Assembly: GCF_040581485.1 (NCBI RefSeq)
Contig: NC_090128.1
Coordinates: 35,556,931 to 35,620,930, forward strand
Reading direction: 5' to 3'
Source of the DNA: Linepithema humile
Taxonomy: Eukaryota > Arthropoda > Insecta > Hymenoptera > Formicidae
Length of the DNA stretch: 64,000 nt
Positions 21,889 through 36,141 of the stretch are shown here, piece after piece (positions within the stretch are counted from its first letter, which is position 1; the number at the start of each line of letters is the position of its first letter). Below the pieces are notes generated by a model. That model made no database searches. It saw only the letters and a program-made list of their open reading frames with translations, and was not told where the DNA came from. The position numbers and the translations under genes were made by a program.

Positions 21889-24800
21889 TATAAAATTGTA
21901 TATATATACATACATTTCTCCGGAAATCAATGATACAATTTTTCATTCTCAAATCTGAGACTCAATATAGACTAAAATAAATGAAATATTTCGTTTGCCT
22001 GGTTTCTGCGTTTGGCGTTGTCGATTTAACGGAGAAATATTCGGTATTGGCACGTATACCATGTTTTCATGCAGAGGCAAGATAAACTGTTCTGCGAATC
22101 GCGCAATAAGGGAGAAAATTTCGATGTATTTGTGAGTCTGCAAATTATTTCATTGATGTTTAACGCAACGCGATACAACGGTTAATTGAGCGGTAAAAAG
22201 CTCATTCGGAATAAAACGATAGATTTGGCAATAATATACCTATCTTGCTTGTTCGATATATGAAATTTGATTATTAATATTAATTAATATTAATATCGTT
22301 ATGTAACCGTCAAGTTTCAGTATTTTTGTTAAATAATAATTAACTTAAATGTTGCAGTTACAAAACAATTTTTTATATCTTATAATTTTTTGCTTGTTAA
22401 AACGTTTGTTAAAAAAATTTTGATAAATAATAAACATTTAATAAAACATATATTATTGTTTATGAGAAAATAATAAGTAAATAAAAATAATATCGTGCGA
22501 AATAAAACATGCAGTTTTAAATACAAATGAAATATCGTGCATTTACGTTTTATAAATATTACTTCGCAGTCAATCCAATGATACAGAATTCTATCTTTTT
22601 CTTCCTCTCTCACTTTCTCTTTCTTCAAAACTAATTCCATAATACTATTCAATATAACAGTCAAATTAAAGGTATACAATTAAAAGTTAATCGGCCGTGT
22701 GCGCAGTTATAATAGTTTAAATATTACCCTGAATTCCGCGTAACGATTTCGTATCCATGGTAGATTTATGAGAGAATAACAGAAAAAAGAGAGACTGTGT
22801 GTGAGCGCGTCAAATGAAGTTTCCGCGACCTGATTTTGGCTTACTCTCCAACGAAATTAAGCTAATAAAATGCAAATTTAATTAATGTACGTTATTTAAG
22901 TCTTGCGTATCAAATTCTCATTTCCGCTATGATATAGAATTTTCAATATTTATGTGTTTATAAAAAACACTGCATTAAATCTACTATTTCCAAAAAGCAA
23001 ACATTTTTCAATAATTTTCCTACAGAGCTACATACCAAATATTCATATAATGTTTATTTTCTTTCATTTAATTGATTTTATTTGACTGGCTTATTGAGAA
23101 AAAAAATCTTTAATATTTATTTTTATATCTGTAGATGGACAAACATTTTCTGCACTGTTAGATATTTTTACTGTCAACATTTATAATACATTTTTCGCGT
23201 AATAACGAAATATTCTGATTGTGTATCTGATACATTATCGTATCTATTCGCCATCGGTATCAAATAGTTTGACCTATTATATTACATTATTTCCATTTGA
23301 TCCATTATGGTCCATTACAGTACAGCAGCTAGAGAATGGAATGTCGATCGATAGCAATATCACGTCAGCTGTCAAATCGGCTTATATAGTTTCGCGTAAG
23401 CTGCACAATATCCTACTATTTTTTCCAGAGGAATTAGATACAAAACAAAAAAAGAACAAACGAATGACAAGCCAGCTCAAAAGTAGCGAGCGAAACATTT
23501 TCTTTCATCGGCCAAAGAGAATTGGAGTAGAAACAAAATAGCCTGAGCGATGCGCGAATTAAAGAGGGTTAATCCGTTATGGTTAGTGTTAAGGCACGTA
23601 ACGCACGTTGCAGTGGAGCGAAACGTGCGCACGGATACCATATACCTATTCACGCTTGTATAAAGGATCATCTCGTGATTTTACAAGAGCGACTCGTCAT
23701 TGGTATTTTCCGCTCTGTCGAGTTTTTTATTCGCATTCACTGCGTATGCAGAATTTTTATGCGGTGATAAAAATGTGCGGACACAGAGCTCGATGGCCGA
23801 ATAACCAATATCCAAAGAGCGCTTTATAAACAGAGCGCGGCAAATAATTAAAAATATTTATCTGACATAAAAATTAATTTCTAGAGTGCTACGTGTGCAT
23901 TCCACAAATATTATTTTTTGTACAGTCGATCATGCGTGTAATTTAAATTTCTCATCGATTACTAGATAAATTTTAATTAAAGCAAAACGAAAAAAATATT
24001 TTTTATATAGTCCTGTTTGTGCCCACAAATTCATTGTGTGATTCAAGAATTGATCTAGAGAGTAATATTTGATCAATTCATTAACATATAAATTGGCGAC
24101 GGACCCTACAATTTGATCCACGCGTACACTTTCACACGCAAATACTGCAAGTTTTACATGAATTTTACGGCGAGCGTATTTTTTCATTTCCCAGTTCTTG
24201 CATTCACGGTTGTCATGTAAGCGGAGTTTTCACATCCCCAGCTTTTACGCGGGCATTTTGTACTAATCCAAACGTCTCGTAAATATTTTTCTCGTGAAAA
24301 AATTTTGCAGTGGCTACTGAGAGTCCTTTGCAAATTACATACACCCAAAAAATGCATTCTGCACACATTTAATACGTGTAGTAATACCGTTATATAGCAG
24401 GAAAATACAGTGATAACGACAAAGAAGTAGTAAAAAGTACGCTATAATAAAGAAGCGTTTGATTGTATAATCAGAGAGTGTACAAAATTAAATTGCTTTA
24501 TAAGTATTTTTCAGTTTTATGTATCATAAATAAAATATTATAACAAATCGTCTGTGCGTATTATTAAAAAATACAGAAAAAAACGCTCTATAATTATAAT
24601 TTGCAAATGTAATAAGGCACAAATAATTATTTTTATTAGAGTTCGGTATAATTTTGAGATCTCGTTACAAGCAATGTGGTATCACACTGCCAAATCACTC
24701 GGTCTTGCCCTAGATTTGCTTTCGCATACAACGCGAACTCGATCTTCGCCTAACCAAACACTTTAAGTTCGTTTAAGTTATGACAAGAGGATGGTGTATA

Positions 24801-27331
24801 CTGAATTTCAGTCGCCCAGAGTTTGGGAGATGTTCTTAATCAAACAAACAAGTTCTCTAATATGTACCGCGCACTAACTGTATTAATAACACACGACGAG
24901 CACTGTGTTCATCTCTAGAATTAATTATTATTGATATTGGTTTGCTCAAACTTAGTTAGCATTAGTTTTCCCCCAACTTTATTCTAATAAACTATGATTA
25001 ATGTCGATTGTATTGTAAAATTAGTACGTAATTTTAAAATTGTCTAATATTATTTATGATGCATAATATTCAGTATGTATATTATACACAAAAATAACAT
25101 AAAATATAAAACATAGTATTAAATACATTCATACATTTACTATTAATTTTGTTATATGCATTATATTTATCACTTGATAAATTATTCATGCAAGCACACA
25201 AAATCTTATTTTCGGTCACTAAGTTAAGTAACACTGTTGTAAAATCGACAGTTCGATAAAAAGAATCGCGTTTTATTTGACTCATTGTCAATTTCGTAAG
25301 CAACTATTCATCACCTTTCCAGCGTGACGAACTTTTTTCTTGTAATGATCACCGTCACGTCGTCGACCGGTAATCGATGCAGTTTCCTTTTACAGACACG
25401 TCGAACCCGATTAATCGCACTTTTACGAAGTTGATGGGAAATTTATGCCTCCGTTAAAAACTTGATAAAAAGGACTACTAGCAACAAAAATAAATATCTC
25501 AAGAAAAAAGTTATCTTTCTAAATAATACTTCGTGTTATCTACTCGATATTTACAATAAATTATCGCTATTACGAAAAATAACGTGTAGAATAAAAAATA
25601 TGTATTATTCATTAATCTTCAAATTCAATGTAAAATTGTATGTTTTTATCGTGCATATTTTTAATATATATTATTTTACGCGTGGATGAAGAGGAAATAT
25701 TTGGTTACAAAATATAAAAAAAAATACAGCGTCGCGTTTCTCGTGTTCCAGATAAAATAAATGGCAACAAAAAATACACATGCAAAATCAGTGGTCCTCT
25801 TATCGTCTTGTCGTCATTTCATCCCTCTTCGTCATTTCGCGGCAGTGTTTGTTCAGCCGCTAAATGGCATCCACCTCCTCTCTTGATGAATCCTCTCCGC
25901 TTTCTCCGCCCGCTGCTTTCCGTCTGCTGCAGCAGCTTTCATCTGCGGCTGCTATCCATGTAGGCGATATCTGTGATTATCTGTGTGACGGCTCTTAATG
26001 TATGCATTTTAGCTTTTAGCGAGAGGTTGAGCATTAATTGCCAGAGAGATAATTATATTCATGGAAAAGACACGCGACAATATGCTCTCTTCGCGCACCG
26101 CACTTTCTAAATATTTAAATATTTTAAACCGTCCCATTAATAGCCGTAAATATTTCAGACGACAATGTTTGTTAAGCATTTCGCGTTTTCGTGAGAAATT
26201 TCATTAGATTTTGCATGTATATTCGCTTTAATAATGATGTTTGCAATTCGAAATGTTTCAGCGGTTTAATTTCATTGCGGATGAAATGTCTTACATCGCA
26301 CACATATTATGTGCACCGCAGTAAAGCCATACGAGATGCACGGATTATTTTCACTTCCGCAGCGGTATCAAAGGGTTAGTGTGCGAGTGCCTTCGCTCCA
26401 CCTTTCCGCATGCTCTAATCAATTAGCCGTTCGAGAACGAGTTCAGGGATAGAAAAGAACAGGTTGCAAGGGATAAATAATGCACTTCGCGCAATAATGC
26501 CGTTACTTTCCCGCGCATTTCCATACGAATTGAATCGCCGTATAGCGCGCCTTTATCACCAGCGTTCCCGCGTACCGTGCGTAAAATGCAACCTCCGAAG
26601 ATTTCACGCCCCGCTCGCCGACGGCCACGTTTCTTCCCTTGTAATTTGCGTAGACACACTCTTATTATACGGACGTCGCTTTTTTGTCGCGTCGAGGACA
26701 TCCATGCTACATACGCAAGGTCGTCCCTTTGGGAACGCCCTTATTACTCTCGATGCCGCCGAGTGTACGCGTATATTCCCTCCCCTCTCTTCTTTTTTTT
26801 TCGTTTGTATACCCGGTTTTTTCAATTTCTCTCGTCCGGTCAAGCGTTCCTCTGATCAATGCGATATCAACCAGACTACCGCACGCAACTTTAACGGCTC
26901 TCGCGAGACTGCCGAAGCGTCGATATTTCGATGCGGCATTCTTTGAATTTATTCGAATAACAGAGCGCCAAAACGAAATACATTTAAAACTAAAAATTTA
27001 AACAAAACCCGAAGAACACCCGCGCAATATTGGTCGAAAAGTACAGTCGTATTGTTCCCATAAATTTTTACTTCCCGGCGCCGCCCCAGCGTGGGTTCTC
27101 GGCGAGGCGGCGTTTAAACTTCAAGATATCGCCGCGTGTATCGACCGTATCCAGCAGCTGGGAAACTTTGTTACCAGCTCTGTCAGCGCGTATCCGCTCC
27201 GCAGTGAACTCTAAGGCGATATTATGCCCGATTCATATGCCCCGTCACGTTTCTCCTTTTCTATGTGTCCTGCCACCCAACCGCGCACGCGACGGCTTTC
27301 TCCGTCCCTCGAGCTCACCTTCCGCAGTTCG

Positions 27332-27366
27332 TTTCTCTTTCTCTCTCTCTCTCTCTTTCTCTTTCC
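27332..27366. repeat. CT-rich microsatellite
   Basis: Imperfect (CT)n with interspersed TTT. It creates serine/phenylalanine/leucine-rich frames on the plus strand and lysine/arginine/glutamate-rich frames on the minus strand. Confidence 0.9.
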
Positions 27367-30300
27367 CGTACGCTTTGTTCTCTCGCGTAGATATGCGCAG
27401 GAGATCGAAATTCAAACGCGAGTCGCATAATGGGGTGATTTTGCCTTGCAACGTCGAGTGGAAATTCTCTTTCCGCCGGATATTGCTCGGCGGCCGATTG
27501 ATCATCTTCGAGTACTCGGGGACACGATTGAAAACGTGACTTCTCCCGATGCCTGACTCAAAGATGCTTGTAACCCCCACGCTTTCAGAATTCAAACTTG
27601 TACCACTGAGGTAGTAAAGAGCAAGATTTTTGATATTTCTCGATACATAGAACGTCGCCGTTTGATCGTTCACGGCGATAGTCGAGTAAAATGTTTTTAA
27701 TAAAAATTTAATGGAATTAGAAACATATAAGCTAAATATCTTATATGGAAAGAAATTATGCCCCAATGTGTTAATTTTTTTTACATCCTATGTATGTTTT
27801 GCATTTGTGCTTCTTAATTACATATTTGAATAATTGCGTTACGTTTGCAAATTTATAATAATTACATATTCAACTGCATATTTAATCGCTGTATAATTTG
27901 TAATTAATGCAACGTAATCGATACACGTAGTACTCGGTCACAATATAAAAAAGCTGTCTCCATTAATCTGTGATTTAACAATGTTTTCGCGTCACACTGC
28001 ATTGTCAATCGAATGTAAAGTGCCGCAATTTTTACAACGTTTAATCGCGGAACTCAAGCACGTATCGTCCAATTTTAATTTCACGGTGACGATCAGCGCG
28101 CGTGTCCACCGTCAGCAAACTGCGAGCCATCAGTTTAATTACATTAATCTCGAAATAGCCACGTCCACCACGTCCGAATGCTATTTGTCGGGTAACGTGT
28201 TTATGCGCGACGTGTCGTATATGATTTAGCTATAATCCGAATCGCGCAACCCTTCCGCGAGGCCTTCCCGCTGGAAATATGTCATTACCGGATCTGTTTA
28301 TGCAGATTTCCAATTTCCCGGAATTTCGCACGAATTAACTTTTAAGCGCGCGGATTCTTGTCCTGACATTCAATTTAATATAACTTTTGCACTGATTTAA
28401 TATAACTTTTTAAAAGAAAAGAAACAGCTATTATATGCGCCGTAACAAAACACAACGTCAACAATAAAATAATAATGAAATGATAATTGAAGCGCCAATG
28501 TGATATTTTGCACGATTCTGTGTTTGTGACGTAATTGCATCCCTTGCATAATGCTGCATAAAACGCTTTGCAATTCACCATCGTCGGCAATATGCCACGA
28601 AATTAGCCGTGCGCCAACATTAATCTATCCGCCCTGTGAAAATCATTATATCAAACATTAACAAGTCTGACGGCTCTTTTAACAAAGAGTGCTTTCGACG
28701 CGCGTTACGCGCGGAATGAATGACACGCCAAAATGAAAGTTCGGTACACGTCATTCTCGTTCGCCTTTTATTTACGCGCGTGGCGTAATCAATATCGGGT
28801 ATTACATATCTCCTGGCGCGACGATTTTTTACATTCAAGAGACGATTAAAAGCGTTATTACGATTATTGAGACAGCGAGATATTACCGATGTTTATTTTG
28901 CGCGTGTATTCCTCAAGTTAATTAACAAAAAGTATAAAATTCTGGCGTGTGTGCGTTAATTAAGCCATAAATCAATCGAATCAAATCAATATGAATTGCA
29001 AACAATTGTATTGTAATTTATTAAATATTTATATAATTCATATAATATTTATTAAATAATGTTATTTATTAAATAAATGTTTTTTATATCAACTTTTATA
29101 CTAACTGATATATATATGTTTTAAACAAAAAATAACTATTTGAAAGTATAGCACTTGCAAATTTTGGTATCAAGTCTTTGATTCGCGCGAGAATCTTCTT
29201 ACGATTTGATGTTTATACGTGCACGTCATTTACGCGTTTCGTCGCGCAAGAGCTTCTGGACTGAAAACCAGCAACAAAACAGTAATTTCTCGACTCTCAC
29301 CCCGCCGGCGAAGTCATTAGACAGGAGTTTGTCCTTTGAATCCGCCTTTAAGCCTACTCGAGCATAGCGAGTGCACGCAGACGGTGCTTCGACTTTGGCT
29401 GATTAGTTTGCATGTTCCTGACGCGCGACTTTGACCTTCCAATTTTAGACGTAGAACAGTGCCCGCTTTCGACTTAATCTTCCCTCGTTACGGTTATCCA
29501 AAGCAGCACAGATCGCCGGGGGAGATATTCGTTTAATTAGTTACAGAGGCTCATTATCGATGTCGGTTAATTAAGCCGAAATTATCGAATTACTAAATTA
29601 ATGAAAAACTGCGAAAAAAATTCGCATTGTCCGTTCAATCCATATTTAATCAAGTTATTATTTTATCACCGCAGAATATCGGATTGTTACACTTTATTAT
29701 CGCATTACTGCGATTGAGCGTAGGATTTTTATGTTAACATAAAAAATCTTTCTATTCTATGCATTTTCGCAAAAATTTTATCTGACTACTGGTATTGATC
29801 GCAACAAGATATAAACCATCGTTGTTACACAAGCCAATCGTATATGTAACGCTAAACCAGATGCAATGCGAAAAACTCTTTTTTTTATTTTAATCCTTAT
29901 TTGCACTGATAAAACCCATCGCGCCGATAACTATCGGCCCCTTTTTTTTCTCCCGACACGTGCGAATAAACTCTTCCCGATACCATCCAATATCTCCCTC
30001 TCTCTCTCACTCTTTTTGTCGTAATAAACATCGAGCAGTCACCGCAGGGAAATGCCGGCAAATCGCAGTCGAGGTCGCGCGTGCATAGGTAACAATGGTT
30101 AGTGGTGGACAAAGGAGCCCGCTATCAATAGACCCGGCCCCTCGTCCGCATGACAATTAACCCCTTCGAAACCTCGGTACGTCGCTTTCTTGAAAATCAG
30201 CGAGCGCTTATCGCCTCGAGAGGGCTGCTCGCCCTCTGAGAATGGAAAAACTGCCCTAGGCAATTTTCATTTAGAACAAACGCGCGCAGTAAGCTCGCGC

Positions 30301-30630
30301 CGGTTACAAAAATAATGAAAATTTCTTTACAGATGTTTTTATCAATTCAATGACGTAGTAATTTCGACTAATAACAGCCTACGCTGATAATGCATTTTAC
30401 ATCACCGGATTTATGTCTCTGCACTAATTTTGTGAAATTTACTCCTCAGAAAAAAAAGAATTTATCACGGAAAATTTTCAGTTTTTTAATTAATTGTCAA
30501 TTATAATAACAGCTAAATGCTACTTCAGAATTTCATTTATGTCACTCGAAGGCATGTTTCTACGAGAAACTAGACAACGATCCGGGAGAATATATATGCT
30601 GTCTGTGTCAAGAAGCACGACCGGCATTTC

Positions 30631-30633
30631 TAT

Positions 30634-30668
<35 letters not shown>

Positions 30669-30692
30669 TATATATATACATATATATATATA
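30631..30692. repeat. TATACA / TA microsatellite
   Basis: TATACA units grade into plain TA repeats. The frame at 30494-30772 runs straight through it, with alternating Tyr-Thr and Tyr-Ile, and is not a gene. Confidence 0.95.
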
Positions 30693-31011
30693 ATACCTCA
30701 GCAGTTTACGACAGACAATGGATTTTGGTATCAATGGGCATATACACGACCCCTTATCTGCTCGATAATTAACCTCTTGACACCCAGGGTCGTTTGAATC
30801 AAGTTCGCCGTTTCCATGGAGTTCGCGTGAGACGATTTATAATCGCAATGTTTCAGCTATGCCGACACCTACCTTCCCATTGAAGATCTAATATTGTCAA
30901 ATTACACGTCGCACGGCTACACACCTCCAGTTGCATTTCAAAGTTTCGATAAATAAACGAATATCGCAATTTTACAAGGTTTCTTCTAGAATTGGCAAAT
31001 GTGGCAATTAC

Positions 31012-31124
31012 CTGTGCATCTGCGAGGATGCGTCGCATCAAGGCCAGGGTGGGGTGCGTTGTGAGATCATCTTGAAGGGCAAGCGCCTCGCCTTCCTTGT
31101 TCAAATGATTCAGAGTTTTGAGAG
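31012..31124 (-). CDS. Internal coding exon of an unrecognised minus-strand gene
   Basis: This 113-bp exon is bounded on the minus strand by a good acceptor (TTTTTTTCTGATTGCAG) and a good donor (CACAG|GTAATTG). It enters in phase 1 and leaves in phase 0. Joined to the upstream exon at 36142-36307, the first codon becomes GCT (Ala). The peptide then begins ALKTLNHLNKEGEALAL and ends MRRILADAQ, with no stop. Codons favour G or C at the third position, unlike the surrounding AT-rich DNA. The peptide looks helical, with leucine spacing (L..L..LN.....L.L), but I could not assign a family. The intron to the previous exon is 5017 bp. No following exon (phase 0 entry) was convincingly found at lower coordinates. 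Confidence 0.75.
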
Positions 31125-31236
31125 CTGCAATCAGAAAAAAAGAATGCAAATGCACTACGGATTGTAACAACGATAAAAAGTCATTATCGCACATTCGTTC
31201 TCACTCCTTCTCCATTCGGATAAAAATCTAAAGGGG

Positions 31237-31260
31237 AAAAAAAAAAAAAAAAAAAAAAAA
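31237..31260. repeat. Poly(A) run, 24 A
   Basis: An uninterrupted run, poly(T) on the minus strand, lying about 110 bp upstream of the exon acceptor. No retroposon body is visible beside it. Confidence 0.95.
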
Positions 31261-31503
31261 CAACTTGAAGAAGCGTTCACTGAAAGAAAATTGTCCGTTA
31301 TATCGACACCGCAATGGCTTTAAAGCTCGCTGAGGACTCATAAACGTGCAATTCGGCAGTAAGTGACCGCTTTGCGGAAATCGTTGGCACGTAGAGAGTG
31401 TTCGGTGGGTATGTGCGCCATTGAGTCGCATTAAGCCTTTCATCCGAGACATGCGGGGATGTCAGAGGATTCCCGAGCTCGGACCTGCATCGTCCAAGAT
31501 GGC

Positions 31504-31584
<81 letters not shown>
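31504..31584. repeat. CT microsatellite
   Basis: About 80 bp of (CT)n with two short interruptions (TTT and TTC). On the minus strand it is (GA)n. Frames crossing it are Ser-Leu or Arg-Glu repeats and are not genes. It sits in the intron, about 380 bp from the exon at 31012-31124. Confidence 0.97.
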
Positions 31585-31587
<3 letters not shown>

Positions 31588-34500
31588 TCGTTCATCTCGT
31601 ATTATCTTCACCCGGCCGGTGGTACCGGACGGTGGGATAATTGAATTCCCGTGGTAGTCGGTAGTCGTGGCGCGAAGGTGGAAAGGCCCGAGGGTTGCCA
31701 AACTGTTATCGACAAGTTCGTGAGAGGAGCTCGTTTTGCAGCGAGGCGCTCGAGCAACCTGACGACAGACACGCGCCTCCGATGCTTCCGCGGCATCGCG
31801 TCCAGGCTATCAAACGTGCTTTAGCAAAGCTTTTAGGTAGGTACGAGTACGGAACATTATGCGTTGGACCCGTTGAATTTTTGGATCCATAGAGTTGGAC
31901 GTTCAAGCGTTGTCGAATTATGTCCGCTACGCGATGACAAAATTAACGAGGGAATTTCGTTACGTTTCAAAGGCTTTTGTTGCTTTTTGTAAAGATGTCA
32001 AAGGAAAGCGGTAACTGCATCCTGATAAACGACCAGCTTTTCCTGCGGAGAGTGAGAGCGGCGTGTGGAATTATAATACCGGATAATACATTCCAGGACT
32101 GCGCGAGCTTAAACGCAAATTTAGCGAGTTGCATATGCAGTTGGCGGCGCGACGGCTTTGATGTGGCGTAAGCAAAATTCGAGGCAAATCCGTAAACCGT
32201 ACGACAGAGTTTCGCAATGTAACGTTATAACGAATCTCGTTAAAAATATATTTCAACTGCAAGCGCGACTGCGAAACGACGACGACGGGGAGCAGCGATT
32301 CGTCGAATTAGAGTAATTGACGCTGCATTGAGCAGCGCGGTCAAAAATCGCCGGCTTAAAATCCCGCGAGTCCAATGGGGAATTTTAAATCGCTTCAAAA
32401 CCGATCGCGTTACGCGAGAACGCATTAATTGCATTAGTGACGTATTTTGCACTGCCGCGCGCTGCCACCTGCTGAGGATTTAATGATGTTTGCTATTAAT
32501 CCAGTTTTAATCGCGCGTTTGATTTTTTTATATGTACGCGCCAACGAGACTCCGACGCTCTCTGGCGAGCACGGAACAAACTTTCGCTTTTGTCGCGTGA
32601 TCGGCAATGACGCGACGGGGATGAACTTGATTGAACGCGATTGGATTGCAGATTATTTGTCGCACTCAAGTTGCAATTAAGCGAAATTAAACTGCCGCTT
32701 GCACCGAGGCAAGTAAAAGCTCGAAAACATGTTTTATCGACAAGTTTCGTTTGCCGAAGACAAAAGTTCCCGTTGTCGATAAGATACGAACTCTAAATCG
32801 CTGAATGCCTTCCAGGTTGATCCTCGAGCGTCCTGCAAAACCCTCGAAGAACGACAGTATTATCGCCGGATCTCAAGAAAGAACTCGTCGTAAAATTGTT
32901 CTTTGCCCACCAAAATCGAAAAACTTTATAAAGGTAAGAGTATATTTGCAAACAAAAAAAAATTGCTCAGCAATTGTATCGTCGGAGAAAAATAAGGTCC
33001 CTCTTTGCTTATTATTTTTTCTAATTATAAATACTAAAATCACAATTTAAAACGTGCCCAAGAATTAAAACAGTAATACTGAATAATTTTAAGACAAAAT
33101 AACTGTTACAAATGAAAAAAATTGTGCAGAGTATAGAAGAGTTGGCCTCGTGTGGCCTCGGTTACACGGCTTACAATACTGTCAGGTCAGATATTTATCT
33201 GTCATCTTTAAGCCAATTGATCGTGAAGGAGCAGAAAAAAAACACGCTCGAACCGGTAGATCAGCAAAGAAAGAGAGAGAGAGAGAGACCCCTTTCCTTC
33301 ACGAAAGTCTGATCTCGAGATTGTAGCAGTTCTTCAAACACGACAGGAAGCACTCTCGCATCAGAAACGTCGAGCACCCTCACCGAATAATCTTGCGCGA
33401 TCGTTACTATCTTAACCAAAAGAAAGAAACCCGGTGAGCTTCGTGCCGGAGATTCTCGATTAAACAGCTGCATACTTTCATGTCAAGGATTAAGTACAAT
33501 CGCCTTTCAAAAAAGAACTCCTCACAGAAAATATATGAGTCACATAAACACGATTCAAAGAAAAATATTTCTTTTAGAAGATATTGTAATTAATTTAAAA
33601 ATAACTAGCAGCTCTAAAAAATATTTTCTATCGAGATACGTAAATATTTCATAGAAATTTTTCAAGATGAAAATCATTTTCTGTGAAAATTATTTTATAC
33701 GTTAAATTATCAAGTTTTATATCAAATTATCATTGAATAATTAAATCATCGCGGCAGAAGAGTGGATTTGTTGTAGAAATTGCTCAAAATTTGCGTTAGT
33801 GAACTTCAGCGAAATGTGTGAATAAATCAGCCTGTCGGCACAAGCCAGCGAAACGATAAATCTCGCGTGCAACGCGAAGCGAAACGTGCTTCTCGCGAAA
33901 GTAGGCGACCACGTTGAAATATTCCGCGCGATGTGTCGATACGAAGGGGCGGCCGCGTCGCCGACACATGTAAAACCTCGACTCGCGCGATACAGGCGTA
34001 CGCGCCAAAGTGCGCGGCGAGCTCATGCGGTCCTGGATGGCCCTTCCAGGTCGGTGGTAAGTATATAGATCTCAAACACGGCCGAGAAGTGGGTACGTAC
34101 GCCTCTGCGTCGTTTCTACAGCGCAGCGGGGAATCGCGGGATCATGCTGATATACGGCGCGCCCCGATATTATGCGCCTCCCGTGTGCCGGAAGCGAGAT
34201 TCTTTATGAGCTTTTACACGAACTCGAAACTATCGAGATCGCACAGCCAACTGACGCGAAACAGAAACTCCTTTATGGCGTCTCGGCATCGGTAAAGCGA
34301 TACTCGGTAATATTCGGTTCGAAGTAGCAACGCGGGAATGGCTTGCAATGAGAAATGTTACTTTAAGCTCTTCCGGACTCGGAGTTCGTAATTAATATCA
34401 GAGAATTGAATATTCGCCGGATTCCGCCGGCTAGAGATAATCCACGCCGGCGAGAGTAACGTATTACACAATGCATTATGCCAAGCGCAATTTTACTTCG

Positions 34501-36141
34501 CGTTTAAAATGTAACGCGGTGATCGCGAATTGTGAACCGCGACGCATATTAGTCCAGCTTCCGGTATACACTGGACATCCGTTATGGCCCTTCGGGTCGA
34601 CCGCTATCTATCACGTCCGACAATCTCGACTTTCCCGACGTCGAAGAAAGTGAATGACTGCGGGATAGCAAAAAAAAATTTTTTCCGGAGAAGTTAATGA
34701 AATATAACGTTTACATTGATAAATTGGCTTGTGTGCACTTTTAACGCAAATGTGTCCTCGTTAAAATTAAAACTTTTCAACATCGCCGTGTTAATATCCG
34801 GAACAACAATTAAAGTGTCATAATGCAAGTTTGCCAAACACATTTTGATCAAGCATTGCCGCATTTGAGAGACGCGTTCCGGCTGCACGATGCATCCTAA
34901 TGCGTTCAGACACAGATATACCAGAATTACATTGTGCTTAATATATATCCGGCTAAGCGCATAGTTTACCGGTCTGACTTTCGTACAGCAACACGCGCAC
35001 ACATAGGGCGTGCTGGAAACAGGATTAATGGATTAGCGATGTTTTGAGTTACAAGCGAAGTGTAAGCGGGGCAAATATTCTCTCTCCAATTAGAGTAGAA
35101 TTCTACGGTAGTCTGAAGCTTTGAGTTACGGCGAAATCGGCGCACCTGCAAGGGTCCGAGAGCCGCCGCCGGGGTGATCCTTTATAAATTGCGGACTATA
35201 TTTCGCAGCGGAAGTGCATTTATTTTACATAAGCTGCGCATCCGTCGTCCGAAAATTGAAAAAAAAAACAAAAATGAATGTCAATGTCACTATCGCCGCT
35301 GTAAATTGGAGAAATTTTGAAGTTCTTGAACAAAGCGTTGCTTGTTCTTTCTTTTTCTTTCCGATCGATGTATACGTGCCGTCTCGATTCGAGATATATC
35401 GAGGCCGGAGCAAACGGCAGCAACAAGGAATAACCTGATGTATGTTCGTGCCGATATTACAGTGTCTACTCAGTGAAAGCGAGATTCTTTATGGCCTATT
35501 GCACCAGCAACTGGGAATATATCGAGCTTGTCGCAGGAATGAGTAGACCGAAGTAGACATTATGACACGTGCGATTCATACATGACTGTAAAAGTATAGT
35601 AGGATGATGTATTTTATACATATACATATATAAAGTGTCGCAGCACGTTATCAAGATACATGTGACTTCAGAGGAACAATAAAATGTGATGGTAGAAGTG
35701 ATGGCATACGTACGACAACAGCGATGTGACGCAATTAAATAAATATAACAAATGCAATTAACATACAATTAATAAAAACAATTAATGAATGTGACGCAGC
35801 GCTTGTTTCGCTTGAAATTTTGATTGACTGATCGTTCTCAAAATAGAATGCGACGACAAAAATAATAGTGTACGCTAACAGCGATATAACGGAAGCAATT
35901 AACGTGTAATTAATAAAAAAAATAATTAATAAATTAAAGTGCGGCGTAGCGTTCGTTTTGTTTTGAAATTTCGATTGCCATTTTCAAGATAAGCTCGTAA
36001 GTGCCTCGAATATCCGACAAAACCGTGGCGGTTGTCAGACTTGAAACCCTGTACGATGTTTATCTTCCCAAGCACCAGCAGGGAATCCCGTGTAATACCA
36101 CAACCTGCCCAGGAGTGACCAGGAGCTGTCATCGGACTCAC

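Larger units (their letters stand above)
21360..30630. other. Non-coding DNA, probably intronic or intergenic
   Basis: No exon could be supported. Sequence is mostly AT-rich, with CpG-rich patches around 26400-27600 and 27990-28300. Longer frames at 26464-26946 and 27245-27766 lack domain character. The second gets its lysine/arginine/glutamate-rich end from a CT microsatellite. If the minus-strand gene at 36-31 kb continues, this lies in its next intron. Confidence 0.5.
31125..36141 (-). other. Intron between the two supported exons
   Basis: Bounded on the minus strand by AAG|GTGAGT and TTGCAG|C. It contains an A24 run and a CT tract just upstream of the 31-kb exon. CpG-rich stretches lie at 31600-31900, 33800-34300 and 34380-34640. 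A GTAAGT at about 34060 follows an open plus-strand stretch, but no acceptor completes an exon. No RNA gene was seen. Confidence 0.65.

Noticed and set aside
25864..25998. 44-codon plus-strand ORF starting MASTSSLDESSPLSPP
   Set aside because: ATG and stop are present, but the composition is low complexity (Ser/Pro/Leu). No conserved motif or neighbouring gene structure supports it.
26464..26946. 160-codon plus-strand frame
   Set aside because: Three overlapping frames on both strands are open in this CpG-rich patch. No domain or splice logic favours one.
27170..27216. 36-bp micro-exon candidate on the minus strand between CCTTAG and CTG|GTAAC
   Set aside because: It is in phase, but such short matches are expected by chance, and both splice sites are weak.
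29260..29430. Candidate third exon of the minus-strand gene ending at a GGTGAGAG donor
   Set aside because: The only nearby acceptor (CTAATCAG) lacks a pyrimidine tract. Reading from it in the required phase 0 hits a TAG within the exon.
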